A DNA stretch of 47,820 nucleotides from CAG-791 sp045130475 (GCA_045130475.1 JBGUPU010000014.1:1-47820), one strand, 5' to 3'; counted from the stretch's first letter, positions 9,101 through 17,861 are shown. Numbers and translations: made by a program. Notes: a model not told the origin generated them from the sequence alone.

Positions 9101-11191
9101 CAGCCTGTCCGCTTTACGGTGACAGAAAACGGGAAGATCACGGACCTCTCCGCATCCCCGCAGACCTCTCTGAAAAACCGTGTCATGCGCGGAGACTTCT
9201 CTCTTCGAAAGATCAACGGCTATACACAGAGACGGATGGCGGGCGTGACATTTGAAGTCACTTCTTATGACAGGGATGGCAAAGAACTCGAAAAACAGCG
9301 CTTCACGACAGATGAGAACGGTTTCTTTGAGAGCACGGCGGCATGGGCTGCAAAACAGGACAGCTCCGAACGGATCTGGTTCGGCATCGGTACAAAGCCG
9401 GATGATACTCTCGGCGCCCTTCCTTTCGGTTCCTACCATATCGAAGAGATCGAGGGCGAAAACAACCGGGGCATGAAGATGTTTTCGGATGATTTTTCCA
9501 TCTATGCGGAAAAGCAGACGCTTATGCTCGGCAACATTGAAAATACCCTGAAGCCCGCCCTGGACACAGAACTGGTGGATGAAAACGGGGATCATTTCGC
9601 TGACCAGAAGGGGGTGATCACACTTACCGATACCGTGACCTATACCGGTATGGAGGAATACATCGGCAGAGAAGTGACTTTCCATGGTGTGATCTACGTG
9701 AAAGAGACCGGAAAGCCTCTGCAGATTGACAATAAGACGGTAGAGAGTGTAGAGACCCGGAAGATCCTGTCACATTCCGCGACCGTTCAGCTGCGCTTTA
9801 CTTTTGATGCATCCAGAGTACAGGGAATGACCCTTGTGTGCTTTGAATACGCTTCTGAACCTCTTGAAGGGGGCGGCGGGACGGAGACTCCCGGCGGCAG
9901 AGACGAAGGCAGTTACCATGACAGCACAAACGGCGGGAAAGATATTGTCTCCCACACAGATCTGGAGGAAGAGTCGCAGACAGTCCATCTGGTATCGATC
10001 GAGACAGATGCGGAGGACCAGCTGACCGGCATGAAGATCGGGCAGGCGCGCGGAGGCGCTGTCACAGTCGATCATGTTACATGCAGGGGGCTGACGCCGG
10101 GACAGGCCTATCTTGTGACAGGTTTTTTGGTTGACAAGTCCACCGGCAGACCGCTCAGGGACGCAAAGGGAGAGGAGATCACCGCCGAGGCCTCTTTTGC
10201 AGCAGAAAAAACGGAAGAAATCGTCGATCTGACCTTTACTTATGATGCTTCTCTTCTTGAGGGGACAACAGTCGTGGCTTTTGAGAGACTTTACCTCAAA
10301 GGGGACAGGACTCCTGACAAGCCCGGAGAGGATACACCCGAGAAACCGGATGTACCGACGCAGGACGAGCCGGACACGGATACCCCCATTGCTGTGCACG
10401 AGGATCCGGATGATGAAGATCAGAGCATCCATTATCCCCGCATCCGCACCAATGCGGAAGTTGGAAAGGCAAATGCAGGCGCATCGGACGAGGCGGCCGC
10501 GGCTGTCGGCAAGGAAGATTCCGCGGACGGAAGCGGGACAGTGATGGAAAAGACTGTCACGGCAGACGGAAAACTGATCGTCCGTGACCGTGTCACCTGG
10601 GAGAACCTGATTCCGGGAATGAACTTCAGCCTGCAGGGAGTCCTGATGGATAAAAGAACCGGAAAACCCTTCGTGACCGGCGGAAAAACTGTGACGGCGC
10701 AGGCAGAGTTTACACCGCAGGCAAAAGACGGAGAAACCGTCCTGTATTTCAGTTTTGACGCGGCAGGCCTTTTCGGAAACCTGGACCCGGAGACAGACCG
10801 GGGGATTACGGCGGCGGATATGCAGGAGGCGCAGATCCTTCAGCTGGTGGCTTTTGAGGAACTCTATATTTCCGGCGGGAATCTCGTGGCTGAACACAAA
10901 GATCTGCAGGATCCTGCCCAGACTGTTATTGTCAGGGAACCGCAAAAACCTGAGGAGCCCGAAAAACCTGAGAAACCCGGCAGACCCGGGAATCCGGAGA
11001 AGCCTGAATCGACACGCTCAAATAAAAAGAAGATCTCGCCTGCAGCACCGGAAACTGTGCGTACAGGAACTCCGGTCAGGACGGGAGATGACACGAAGAT
11101 AGGTCTCTACCTGCTTCCTGTCGTCCTGTCGGCCATTGCTGTCGCCGGCCTACTGATCGCCAGACGGCATATGCAGGATGGAAAGAAGTGA
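6179..11191 (+). CDS. Giant wall-anchored adhesin with TQXA thioester domain, Cna-B/SpaA domains and VaFE repeats
   Basis: A 1670-residue surface protein. In order: a signal peptide (about 22-58, ending VYAA); a disordered Ser/Ala/Glu/Asp-rich stalk (about 60-245); a TQXA-type thioester domain (about 250-456) with candidate bond-forming Cys323 (YGLCVVPD) and Gln445 (HWIQAYVFG); several Cna-B/SpaA prealbumin-like domains (about 460-1130, recurring YYLKELDTPRGY and YYVKEIKTPEGY); three VaFE repeats (LVCFEYA, VVAFERLY, LVAFEELY; about 1130-1590); a Pro/Glu/Lys-rich wall spacer; and TPVRTGDD, a hydrophobic helix and RRHMQDGKK as a non-canonical sorting signal. Thioester domains bond covalently to host or matrix amines. 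TTG 6179 is preferred as start because AGGAGG lies 5 nt upstream. No sortase gene is in view. Confidence 0.92.
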   Translation: MKKKMERKGRLRLLPHIPLPRTGSKTAVTVLTVCMIICILSGTVPLSWYGLSDGVYAAETVSREEPGPEAAREQVPGEDGSSDNNSAADPGKKSEETADDDGSGVSGSEDPEEPSRDSADSAEEAAESAEETSASRKEDTASGAGTSEAAQKEEDKPGQDAVPDASTQNQAAEEQASEKQAAEKDVSRSTDAQTNASDDDHARDRDGAQAGADPAPAEKDSPAGADSAAAPASDPAASAAVPQTVQEEEPWMTVEEFERAYNSVTKGALKGSGYVPDRARIVSKYSEIDYEKLGIGYEGDGHNGRTTPVRIKDENDNEMYGLCVVPDDRGHNTWSLLPDIRKVTDAQMIKLFYYTAFDKYGEKLAKERGFGSKAGTVAVAACHEAMSMRYAELAGISYDRPNIEDKLKSLVKAYRSGVSAKALPDLNKVHVYVSGRTKKEGHWIQAYVFGFVEEDEVSGIVLRKICSDPDMQAAYNDCYCLHETADGGAVHFGVYTDKACTKKAQVYGDKDLKTELASVSVGMSSKSGLTNRAAFYCVEGTYYLKELDTPRGYQEYREVLGPYTVKDGQGLTITVTNTPRYARAGIIKKDADTAQVLAGARYGLYTSMEDARNEEDPAGIFTTGADGKSNLLEVLALKTYYVREISAPEGYKRDTGIYTLKTAQNVTDLVWTELSDKPDDGKVRVRKASSDPDVDTDIEGGIYSLEGAVYTLFNEKGESVGTLKTEKDGVSQYLTVPRGSYTLKETAASPGFGLDSTVHPVNVTGGSEITVESAEPVTKGKIMVRKVSSEEKEEKASDTLPVSGAVYGLYNSGEDASEGRPAAGTFVIGQDGTSNIVEVIAGKTYYVKEIKTPEGYLPDEKIYTAKVDSLTETVTVRSEDQLIFGGVRVCKRDLETGRSKPLGGASLEGTVIKIYNDGDLSVYADGRKILPGAEALTLVTAADGTAQTSDHALSYGSYRAEESLPPEGYTGIGAQPVRFTVTENGKITDLSASPQTSLKNRVMRGDFSLRKINGYTQRRMAGVTFEVTSYDRDGKELEKQRFTTDENGFFESTAAWAAKQDSSERIWFGIGTKPDDTLGALPFGSYHIEEIEGENNRGMKMFSDDFSIYAEKQTLMLGNIENTLKPALDTELVDENGDHFADQKGVITLTDTVTYTGMEEYIGREVTFHGVIYVKETGKPLQIDNKTVESVETRKILSHSATVQLRFTFDASRVQGMTLVCFEYASEPLEGGGGTETPGGRDEGSYHDSTNGGKDIVSHTDLEEESQTVHLVSIETDAEDQLTGMKIGQARGGAVTVDHVTCRGLTPGQAYLVTGFLVDKSTGRPLRDAKGEEITAEASFAAEKTEEIVDLTFTYDASLLEGTTVVAFERLYLKGDRTPDKPGEDTPEKPDVPTQDEPDTDTPIAVHEDPDDEDQSIHYPRIRTNAEVGKANAGASDEAAAAVGKEDSADGSGTVMEKTVTADGKLIVRDRVTWENLIPGMNFSLQGVLMDKRTGKPFVTGGKTVTAQAEFTPQAKDGETVLYFSFDAAGLFGNLDPETDRGITAADMQEAQILQLVAFEELYISGGNLVAEHKDLQDPAQTVIVREPQKPEEPEKPEKPGRPGNPEKPESTRSNKKKISPAAPETVRTGTPVRTGDDTKIGLYLLPVVLSAIAVAGLLIARRHMQDGKK

Positions 11192-11206
11192 TCTGAGAAA
11201 AACTGA

Positions 11207-11305
11207 CAGAATCTGACGCCGGCCTGCTCTGTATCCCATTGCCCGTTCATCTGCAAATGTGGATACAGAGCAGGCCTCGTACCGGCGGCACGATTCTGTT
11301 TTTTT
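11207..11305 (+). terminator. Very long terminator hairpin after the adhesin gene
   Basis: The outer stem CAGAATC (11207-11213) pairs with GATTCTG (11292-11298). Inside it, a perfect 16-bp stem joins 11221-11236 to 11261-11276 (GGCCTGCTCTGTATCC type). Seven Ts follow at 11299-11305. Confidence 0.85.
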
Positions 11306-11326
11306 CTCCCGTGAATCCTGTAGAAG

Positions 11327-11335
11327 TGGTATACT
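11327..11335 (+). promoter_or_regulatory. Possible extended -10 promoter of the lipoprotein gene
   Basis: TGGTATACT forms an extended -10 element. No good -35 is seen at the right distance. The leader would be about 110 nt. Confidence 0.35.
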
Positions 11336-11450
11336 GTTAAAGGATATACGCGCAGATCAGCGCTGTCTGTTTCAGTTGAAAGCTTATTTCCGCCTTTTTT
11401 CACACATGTTTGTGAACAGGAGGCTGTAATCACATATATGAGGATCATCT

Positions 11451-12359
11451 ATGCATAAAAGAAAAATACGGCCTGTCTCCCCGATCCTTTGTGTCCTGCT
11501 GCTTGGCGCACTTGTTTTGACAGGATGCGGGAAAGGGCCGGAAGCCGGTACGGTATACGGACCTTCGGATTCCGAAGAGAATCTCTATCTGGATCTGCAG
11601 GCAGAAGAAAGCGGGGAAGAGGAGGAAAAAAATCTCCCCGGGGCAGAGATCATCGACAGCGGTTATACGATCACGGATATTGATGAGTCAGATGTTTATC
11701 CTCCCAAAAAGAGAGACGAATACGGAAATGTCCTGCCTGCCTATCTGGTGGATTTCGCGGTGAGGATTTCCAATAAGGGAAATGAGAAGGCTCTGGTCTG
11801 GCCGACGGTAAAAGTGACCGCCTACGATTCCAATGGAAATACCATCACAGAAACGGAAAAGAGGATCCGCACTTATGTGCTGCCGGGAGATGTGATCGAT
11901 TACGGTTCAGAGATCACAGTGCGCGGAGAGAAACCCGCCGGTGTCAGGTTTACTGCTTATTCACAGGATCCGGAGGTCTTTTATCCTGCGGAGGAGGAAC
12001 TCAATATGCCTCCTTCGGACAGTTATCAGACAGGTGAGGTGACTGTGCGGGTTGCCGAGGAGTATAAAGAAAATGCCCCTTCTGCCGGGCGCGAAAGTTC
12101 GGAAGGCCTTCCCGAAGGGTATTTCTACTTTGAAGAACTGCCGGAACTTTCCGGGACTGTCAGCTGTTCCCACAACAGCGACCAGGAGGCTTTCGTCACG
12201 ATCCTTTACCGGGACGGCGATGAGATCCTGGGAGGAGAGACCGGCCGGGTGATGATTCCCGCAGGAAAAACGGCATCTTATGTCTTTACGGCAGCGGGTC
12301 CCATCCCCGAAGACACCAAAAGCTATGAGGTCACTGCTTTTTCCATCGCGGACTATTGA
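11451..12359 (+). CDS. Lipoprotein with two beta-sandwich (FxLYD-like) domains
   Basis: A 302-residue lipoprotein. The type II signal ILCVLLLGALVLTGC gives a lipobox with Cys26. A short acidic linker follows, then two Ig-like/FxLYD-like beta-sandwich modules. The first (about 65-170) has DFAVRISNKGNEKALVWPTVKVTAYDSNG; the second (about 210-300) has ELSGTVSCSHNSDQEAFVTILYRDGDEI and ends with KSYEVTAF. These modules are usually extracellular and of unknown ligand; no catalytic motif is visible. The ribosome-binding site GAGGAT precedes ATG 11451. It stands between the adhesin terminator and pepF, 103 bp from the latter, and could be co-transcribed with it. Confidence 0.8.
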   Translation: MHKRKIRPVSPILCVLLLGALVLTGCGKGPEAGTVYGPSDSEENLYLDLQAEESGEEEEKNLPGAEIIDSGYTITDIDESDVYPPKKRDEYGNVLPAYLVDFAVRISNKGNEKALVWPTVKVTAYDSNGNTITETEKRIRTYVLPGDVIDYGSEITVRGEKPAGVRFTAYSQDPEVFYPAEEELNMPPSDSYQTGEVTVRVAEEYKENAPSAGRESSEGLPEGYFYFEELPELSGTVSCSHNSDQEAFVTILYRDGDEILGGETGRVMIPAGKTASYVFTAAGPIPEDTKSYEVTAFSIADY

Positions 12360-12462
12360 GGAGTGCAGACCATCTAGGAGTGCTGACCGGACAGCTGACC
12401 GCAACGGGATTTGATATACGGGACAAAAACCCGGAGCAGAAAACAATGGAGGACACCCCTTT

Positions 12463-14286
12463 ATGGCGGAGGAATTAAAAGAAAGAAAAGATACAGATCC
12501 TGCATTTCAATGGGATCTGACGTCATTATATAAAGATGATGAAGCATGGGAGGCAGCTTTTACGAAACTGCCTGAAAAAGTGGATGCAGTCGCTGCCTTT
12601 GACGGCAGGATCGCTTCCTGTGATCATGACAGCCAGGCTGCGGCAGAGTGCCTGCGCGCACTTCTGGAAGCGGAGACAGAGCTCGATCTTCTGCTGAGTG
12701 ATCTCTTTGCCTATGCCAATCTGCGCAGGAGTGAAGATACACGCGCATCTCAGGCACAGAAGATGTTCGCCCGGATCTATTCCGCATATGTGGAGGCTGT
12801 GACACGCACAGCATTTGTGCAGCCCCAGATCCTCGCACTGTCCGAAGAGACTCTCAGTGAAGCCATGGAGAAGGCGGAGCTTGCTCCCTACAGCTTCCTG
12901 ATGAAAAAGCTTCTCAGGCAGAAACCGCATATGCTCTCTGAAAAAGAGGAGGCGCTCCTGGCCCGTTTCGGCGAAGTCTTTGCCGCGCCCGGACAGATCG
13001 CCGACAATCTGCAGGACGCTGACATGGTCTTCGAACCCGTCAAAGACGCCGGGGGACAGGAACATGAACTGACGGGTTCAAACTATATCCTTCTTCAGAC
13101 AAGTCCTGACAGGACCCTGCGGGAAAATTCTTTCCGCAGCTTTTATAAAGGATACAGACAGCACATCAATACGTTCGCTTCGACCTATGCCGGCGCCGTC
13201 AAGGCGGCCGCCGCCCAGGCGCAGGTGAGGGGCTATGAATCCTCCCGCGCCATGTCCATGGCCGGGGAGAACATCCCCGTGAAGGTGTATGACACGCTGA
13301 TCGAGACTGTGCGCGCCCACCTGCCTGCCATGTACGGCTATGCGGAGCTCCGGAAACAGCTGCTTTCTCTTGATGAGCTCCATTACTACGATCTCTATAC
13401 GCCCCTCACGGGCAGCAGCGGCAAAAAGTACACCTATGAACAGGCACAGCAGATGGTACTGGATGCCGTCGCTCCCCTGGGTGAGGGCTACGGAAAGATT
13501 GTCCGGGAGGGATTTTCCTCCAGATGGATCGATGTCTATCCCAACCGCGGCAAGAGCGGCGGAGCCTTCAGCTCCGGCACTTACCATTCAAATCCCTACA
13601 TCCTGACCAATTTCACAGGCACGCTGGACAGCGTCTCCACCATTGCGCATGAGATGGGACACTCCATGCACACCTGGCACTCCAATCACGCCCAGCCCCC
13701 TCACTACGCGGAGTATACGCTCTTCGTCGCGGAAGTCGCCTCCACAGTCAATGAAAACCTGCTGGTCGAACATCTTCTCAAGACAGAAGAGGATCCCAGG
13801 GAGCGCCTGGCTCTCCTGAACCAGTATCTGGAGAATTTCAAGGGGACTGTGTTCAGACAGGTGATGTTTGCCGAGTTTGAAAAAACGGCTCATGAGATGG
13901 CGGAGCGGGGAGAGGCGCTTGATCCCGAAAGCCTGAATGCCCTCTATGCAGGGCTGGTCCGCGACTATTTCGGCCCCGTCCTGGTCATGGACGAGGAAGT
14001 GCAGTATGAGTGGGCCAGGATCCCTCATTTTTACAGGCCTTTCTATGTTTATAAATATGCGACGGGCTACACTTCCGCAGTTGCCCTCTCCGAGGCAGTG
14101 CGGACCGGAGGACCCGATGCAGTGACACGCTATCTGGAATTTTTGTCCATGGGCGGGAGTACGGATCCCCTCGATGAGCTACGCCATGCGGGTGTCGATC
14201 TGGCCAGCCCGGCTCCTGTGCACGCCGCACTGGAAAAATTCGAAAAAGTCCTCTCCGAGGCAAAAGAGGCGGCAGCCGGGCTTTGA
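12463..14286 (+). CDS. pepF: Oligoendopeptidase F
   Basis: A 607-residue M3-family zinc metallopeptidase of normal PepF length. The active site is intact: HEMGH at residues 396-400 (two zinc His and the catalytic Glu) and the third ligand Glu424 in FVAEVAST. The N-terminal helical domain contains AFQWDLTSLYKDDEAWEAAF, and FSSGTYHSNPYILTNF is the typical segment before the zinc site. It degrades 7-17-residue peptides in the cytoplasm, from peptide uptake, signal peptides or pheromones. No secretion signal is present. The gene lies upstream of two further protease genes, but a gap of 142 bp and no clear terminator leave co-transcription undecided. Confidence 0.95.
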   Translation: MAEELKERKDTDPAFQWDLTSLYKDDEAWEAAFTKLPEKVDAVAAFDGRIASCDHDSQAAAECLRALLEAETELDLLLSDLFAYANLRRSEDTRASQAQKMFARIYSAYVEAVTRTAFVQPQILALSEETLSEAMEKAELAPYSFLMKKLLRQKPHMLSEKEEALLARFGEVFAAPGQIADNLQDADMVFEPVKDAGGQEHELTGSNYILLQTSPDRTLRENSFRSFYKGYRQHINTFASTYAGAVKAAAAQAQVRGYESSRAMSMAGENIPVKVYDTLIETVRAHLPAMYGYAELRKQLLSLDELHYYDLYTPLTGSSGKKYTYEQAQQMVLDAVAPLGEGYGKIVREGFSSRWIDVYPNRGKSGGAFSSGTYHSNPYILTNFTGTLDSVSTIAHEMGHSMHTWHSNHAQPPHYAEYTLFVAEVASTVNENLLVEHLLKTEEDPRERLALLNQYLENFKGTVFRQVMFAEFEKTAHEMAERGEALDPESLNALYAGLVRDYFGPVLVMDEEVQYEWARIPHFYRPFYVYKYATGYTSAVALSEAVRTGGPDAVTRYLEFLSMGGSTDPLDELRHAGVDLASPAPVHAALEKFEKVLSEAKEAAAGL

Positions 14287-14428
14287 CCGGGCTGCAGGCC
14301 TGATCAGCAGGGGTTTTCAGGCATGTAACAGAACCCTCGTATCTGGACATGCCGGAAAATATACACTTATTGGTTTATTCTTCATCGCGCAGGACTCGCG
14401 GGCGAGTCTTGAATAAGGGAGGTATAGT

Positions 14429-16969
14429 ATGGATCGAGAACGGCCGCGCGGCAGAGAGAAAAATGTGACCGGACAGGGTTCCGGTCTAGGACGCAGAGGA
14501 TCCGGACTGGGGACAGGTCCTGTCGGCTCACAAGACGGCTACAGCGGCCGCGGCAGCGGTTCAGGAGGCGGCGGGCGCAAGATCACCCGCGGAGCAGGAC
14601 TCAGTCTTCCCGTGATCATCATCATGATTCTTGCCTATATGTTCGGCGGAGGGAATCTTTTCGGAGGGTCCGGAAATGACAGCACCGTCACATATGATTA
14701 CGGCAGCGCCAACGAGTCTTCCGGAGGCAGTTTCGGGGGATATTCCGGGACCTCTTACGGAACGTCGTCAGGTACATCGTCAGGCACGTCTTCAGGCACA
14801 TCTTCGGGGACTTCTCCAGGAACTTCTTCAGGCAGTTCCTCAGGATCTTCGGGGACCTCGTGGTCGAACAGCGGAGCTGTGGGCAATCTGAGCGAAGCAG
14901 TCGCTTCCGGCTCCCGCGAAAAGCGCACACAGATCCTGGGCAACGGCAAAGATGTCGTGACTATCATGCTCTATCTGTGCGGCACGGACCTTGAGTCCCG
15001 CAGCAAGATGGCGACATCGGACCTGCAGGAAATGGCTTCCGCCAAGATTGCCGACAACGTGAACCTGATCGTCTATACAGGAGGATGCAGCCGCTGGAAC
15101 AACAACATTATCAGCAGCAGCAAAAACCAGATCTATCAGGTCAAGCAGGGAGGCCTTCTGCAGCTGGTTGACAATGCGGGCGTCGGCTCCATGACGGATC
15201 CTGATACCCTGGCCTCCTTCATTCAGTTCTGCAAAAAGAATTTCCCCGCAAACCGCAATGAGCTGATCCTCTGGGACCACGGATCCGGCTCGGTCAGCGG
15301 ATACGGTTATGATGAGAAACACAGGACCAGCGGCTCCATGAGTCTGTCGGGCATTGACAAGGCTCTGAAGGCCGGCGGCGTGCAATTTGATTTTGTCGGT
15401 TTTGATGCATGCCTGATGGCTACAGCAGAGACCGGACTGATGCTCGATGACCATGCGGACTACATGATCGCGTCCGAGGAGACAGAGCCCGGCATCGGCT
15501 GGTATTATACTGACTGGCTCACAGCCCTGAGCAAAAATACCTCTATGCCCACGACCGAGATCGGCCGGTATATTGTTGACGGCTTCGTCAACACCTGCGC
15601 CAAGAGGACACCCGGACAGGGCACGACCTTGTCCGTCACAGACCTTGCAGAGCTCTCCAATACGCTCCCTGCGAAGCTGAATGCCTTCGCGCAGTCCATT
15701 ACCAAATCCATCAAGGAAAAGGACTACAGGACGATTTCCAACGCCCGCAGCGGCAGCCGTGAATTCGCCAGATCCGCGAGGATCGATCAGGTGGACCTGG
15801 CCCACCTGGCCTACAATATCGGCAATAAAGAGGGCAAAGAGCTTGCAGAGGCGATCCGGAGCGCAGTCAAATACAACCGCACTTCTTCCAACATGACAAA
15901 CGCCTACGGACTGTCCATCTATTTCCCTTACCAGAGTATGAAATATGTGGATAAAGCGGCACAGTCCTACAGCGAGATCGGCATGGATGAGGATTATGCC
16001 CAGGCGATCCGCGCTTTCGCAAGCCTGCAGGCCAGCGGACAGGCGGCAGCCGGCGGCTACAGCACCGGTTCCCCGATCCCTTCCCTCTTCGGAACCCTCC
16101 TGGGCGGCGGCTCTTATGGCTCGGGCTCCTACAGCAGCGGTTCCTCCGGCGGTTCTTATGCGGGATCTTCCCCTTACGGCTCCGGAATGAGCGACGAGAT
16201 GATCAGCCAGCTTCTGGGAAGCTTCCTGGGAGGCGACTACAGCTCAATCAGCGGCCTTTCCTCCTCTAATTCGGGCTTCCTTTCCAACCGCATGGTCAGC
16301 GACGAAGAGACCGTGCAGTATATTGCGGAAAACCACATCGACACCTCTGCGCTCTACTGGACACAGAACGAGGAGGGCAGAACTGTCATGAAGCTCTCCG
16401 AGCAGCAGTGGGGCCTTGTCCACTCCCTGGATCTCAACCTCTTCTATGACGACGGAGAGGGATTCATCGATCTGGGCCTCGACAACATCTACAGCTTTGA
16501 CGAGGACGGAAACCTTGTGGCCGACGAAGGCAAAACCTGGCTGGCTCTGAACGGCCATATTGTCCCCTACTATCATCTCGATACCACCGAGGACGGAGAC
16601 TACTGGAGCATCACCGGCCGTGTTCCCGCCTTCCTGAACGAGCAGCGCGTGAACCTGATCATTGTCTTCGACAGTGACAATCCCAAAGGCTATGTTGCCG
16701 GTGCGTCCGCGGATTATGAAGAGGAAGAAATCGAAGTCATCGCCAAGAATCTCACCCAGATCGAGGACGGAGATGTGATCGACTTCATCTGCGACTATTA
16801 CACATACGAGGGAGAATACCAGGACAGCTATCGCATGATCGATCCGATCACTGTCAAGGGAGGCCTTACTGTCAGCGATGTCACCCTTCCCGACGGAAAA
16901 GTCCGTCTCACCTACCGCCTGACCGATATTTACAATCAGGCTTACTGGACAGAGGCGATCAACTACTGA
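14429..16969 (+). CDS. Membrane-tethered clostripain-family (C11) cysteine protease
   Basis: An 846-residue protein. A Gly/Arg/Ser-rich cytoplasmic head (1-55) precedes one membrane helix (about 57-76, LSLPVIIIMILAYMF), a low-complexity Gly-Thr-Ser-Ser stalk (about 90-150), and the C11 peptidase domain (about 165-540). The catalytic dyad is His284 (LWDHGSG) and Cys328 (GFDACLMAT), as in clostripain, which cuts after Arg or Lys. A second Gly/Ser/Tyr linker (about 537-600) leads to a beta-rich C-terminal region of about 230 residues with acidic motifs. GGGAGG precedes the ATG. The enzyme should act outside the membrane; maturation by self-cleavage is known in the family but cannot be seen here. 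Confidence 0.88.
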   Translation: MDRERPRGREKNVTGQGSGLGRRGSGLGTGPVGSQDGYSGRGSGSGGGGRKITRGAGLSLPVIIIMILAYMFGGGNLFGGSGNDSTVTYDYGSANESSGGSFGGYSGTSYGTSSGTSSGTSSGTSSGTSPGTSSGSSSGSSGTSWSNSGAVGNLSEAVASGSREKRTQILGNGKDVVTIMLYLCGTDLESRSKMATSDLQEMASAKIADNVNLIVYTGGCSRWNNNIISSSKNQIYQVKQGGLLQLVDNAGVGSMTDPDTLASFIQFCKKNFPANRNELILWDHGSGSVSGYGYDEKHRTSGSMSLSGIDKALKAGGVQFDFVGFDACLMATAETGLMLDDHADYMIASEETEPGIGWYYTDWLTALSKNTSMPTTEIGRYIVDGFVNTCAKRTPGQGTTLSVTDLAELSNTLPAKLNAFAQSITKSIKEKDYRTISNARSGSREFARSARIDQVDLAHLAYNIGNKEGKELAEAIRSAVKYNRTSSNMTNAYGLSIYFPYQSMKYVDKAAQSYSEIGMDEDYAQAIRAFASLQASGQAAAGGYSTGSPIPSLFGTLLGGGSYGSGSYSSGSSGGSYAGSSPYGSGMSDEMISQLLGSFLGGDYSSISGLSSSNSGFLSNRMVSDEETVQYIAENHIDTSALYWTQNEEGRTVMKLSEQQWGLVHSLDLNLFYDDGEGFIDLGLDNIYSFDEDGNLVADEGKTWLALNGHIVPYYHLDTTEDGDYWSITGRVPAFLNEQRVNLIIVFDSDNPKGYVAGASADYEEEEIEVIAKNLTQIEDGDVIDFICDYYTYEGEYQDSYRMIDPITVKGGLTVSDVTLPDGKVRLTYRLTDIYNQAYWTEAINY
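14759..14842 (+). repeat. 12-bp coding tandem repeat, 7 units
   Basis: Seven degenerate units of the type GGNACNTCNTCA encode Gly-Thr-Ser-Ser repeats at residues 111-138 of the C11 protease stalk. Copy number may vary between strains. Confidence 0.85.
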
Positions 16970-17099
16970 AAGTCAGTTCCGGACTGAGGATGCCGCTGCC
17001 GCAAACCTCCACGAATCCCAAAGGAGAAAACGCTTTCGCGAAGTTCCCCTCAGGTGTCTTTGCACAGGTGTGCTTTGACATGTTTGGAGAGAATGAAAA

Positions 17100-17801
17100 A
17101 TGATCGATAAGGCAAAGCAGGTATTGAATAAGACCGGACGTCCCGGCAGCTCCGGAACAAAAACGGGCCGCCGGGATGCCTCCAGGCATCCTGTCAGGGA
17201 TGCTGTAAGCCCTGACAGGCCGGCAGAGATGAAAAGGGGATCCGAAACATGGATCCCCTTTGCGTCCTATTGCACGACAGGCCAGTTTATGGACCTGGAG
17301 AACGGCTATAAGCGCCACTGCAGTCCGACTGCAGCCGTGAATATTGTGCGCACCCTGCAAAAAGGGCTTGAAAAAAGAAGGAGGACAAACGAGAGCAGCG
17401 ACGAGATGTTCCTACGGTTTGCGAATATAGGCCGCAGGACCCGGATCTACTGGAACCAGGACGTCCTGGGGCATTTCGGCGGCACCTCCAATTTCCTGAC
17501 GGGTATCTTTCTGCGCAGCTGTCTGCGTTCAGAGGGACTGGGAAAGAGAGTCCGCGTGCGCTTTCACCCCTGGATCACGGCAGATGGAGTGGAAAAAGCC
17601 CTGGAACAGGGCGCCATCGTCCTGCTGCAGGTCTATCATCATCCCAAATACAAAAACCACCACATGCTCTGCTACGCCGCAAGGAGAGCGGCTGCCGGAG
17701 AGAGGGAGTTCCTTCTCGCGGACGGATGGAAGCCAGGTCCTCTCTGGGTCGATGACAAGACTCTCGGACACGGTCATTTTCTGACCATAGCCCCGCGATG
17801 A
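17100..17801 (+). CDS. C39-like cysteine peptidase
   Basis: A 233-residue protein with a papain-like arrangement of the peptidase C39 kind: Cys74 in YKRHCSPTAAVNI, His187/188 in KNHHMLCYAAR and Asp208 in LLADGW. Internal sequences (GQFMDLENGYKRHCSPTAAVNIVRTL) resemble C39-like proteins of Firmicutes. No signal peptide or membrane helix is seen, and no ABC transporter domain, so it is not a classical bacteriocin exporter peptidase. GGAGAG precedes ATG 17100. The first 43 residues are low complexity and overlap three perfect hairpins, so the in-frame ATG at 17229 is an alternative start. It follows the C11 protease by 130 bp. Confidence 0.65.
   Translation: MIDKAKQVLNKTGRPGSSGTKTGRRDASRHPVRDAVSPDRPAEMKRGSETWIPFASYCTTGQFMDLENGYKRHCSPTAAVNIVRTLQKGLEKRRRTNESSDEMFLRFANIGRRTRIYWNQDVLGHFGGTSNFLTGIFLRSCLRSEGLGKRVRVRFHPWITADGVEKALEQGAIVLLQVYHHPKYKNHHMLCYAARRAAAGEREFLLADGWKPGPLWVDDKTLGHGHFLTIAPR
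17174..17261 (+). repeat. Three consecutive perfect stem-loops
   Basis: GGATGCC/GGCATCC (17174-17180/17185-17191), CCTGTCAGGG/CCCTGACAGG (17190-17199/17210-17219) and AAAGGGGATCC/GGATCCCCTTT (17233-17243/17251-17261). They fall in the 5' part of the C39-like gene. The last one overlaps the alternative start ATG 17229 region. Confidence 0.85.
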
Positions 17802-17861
17802 TCCCTGACTGCCTCATCACGTGAGATCGAACTTCACCGGGGACAAGGGGCTGTTTCCTGT

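Noticed and set aside
6179..11191. Sortase or pilus operon around the adhesin
   Set aside because: No sortase, signal peptidase or minor pilin gene is found on either side; the adhesin is a single gene.
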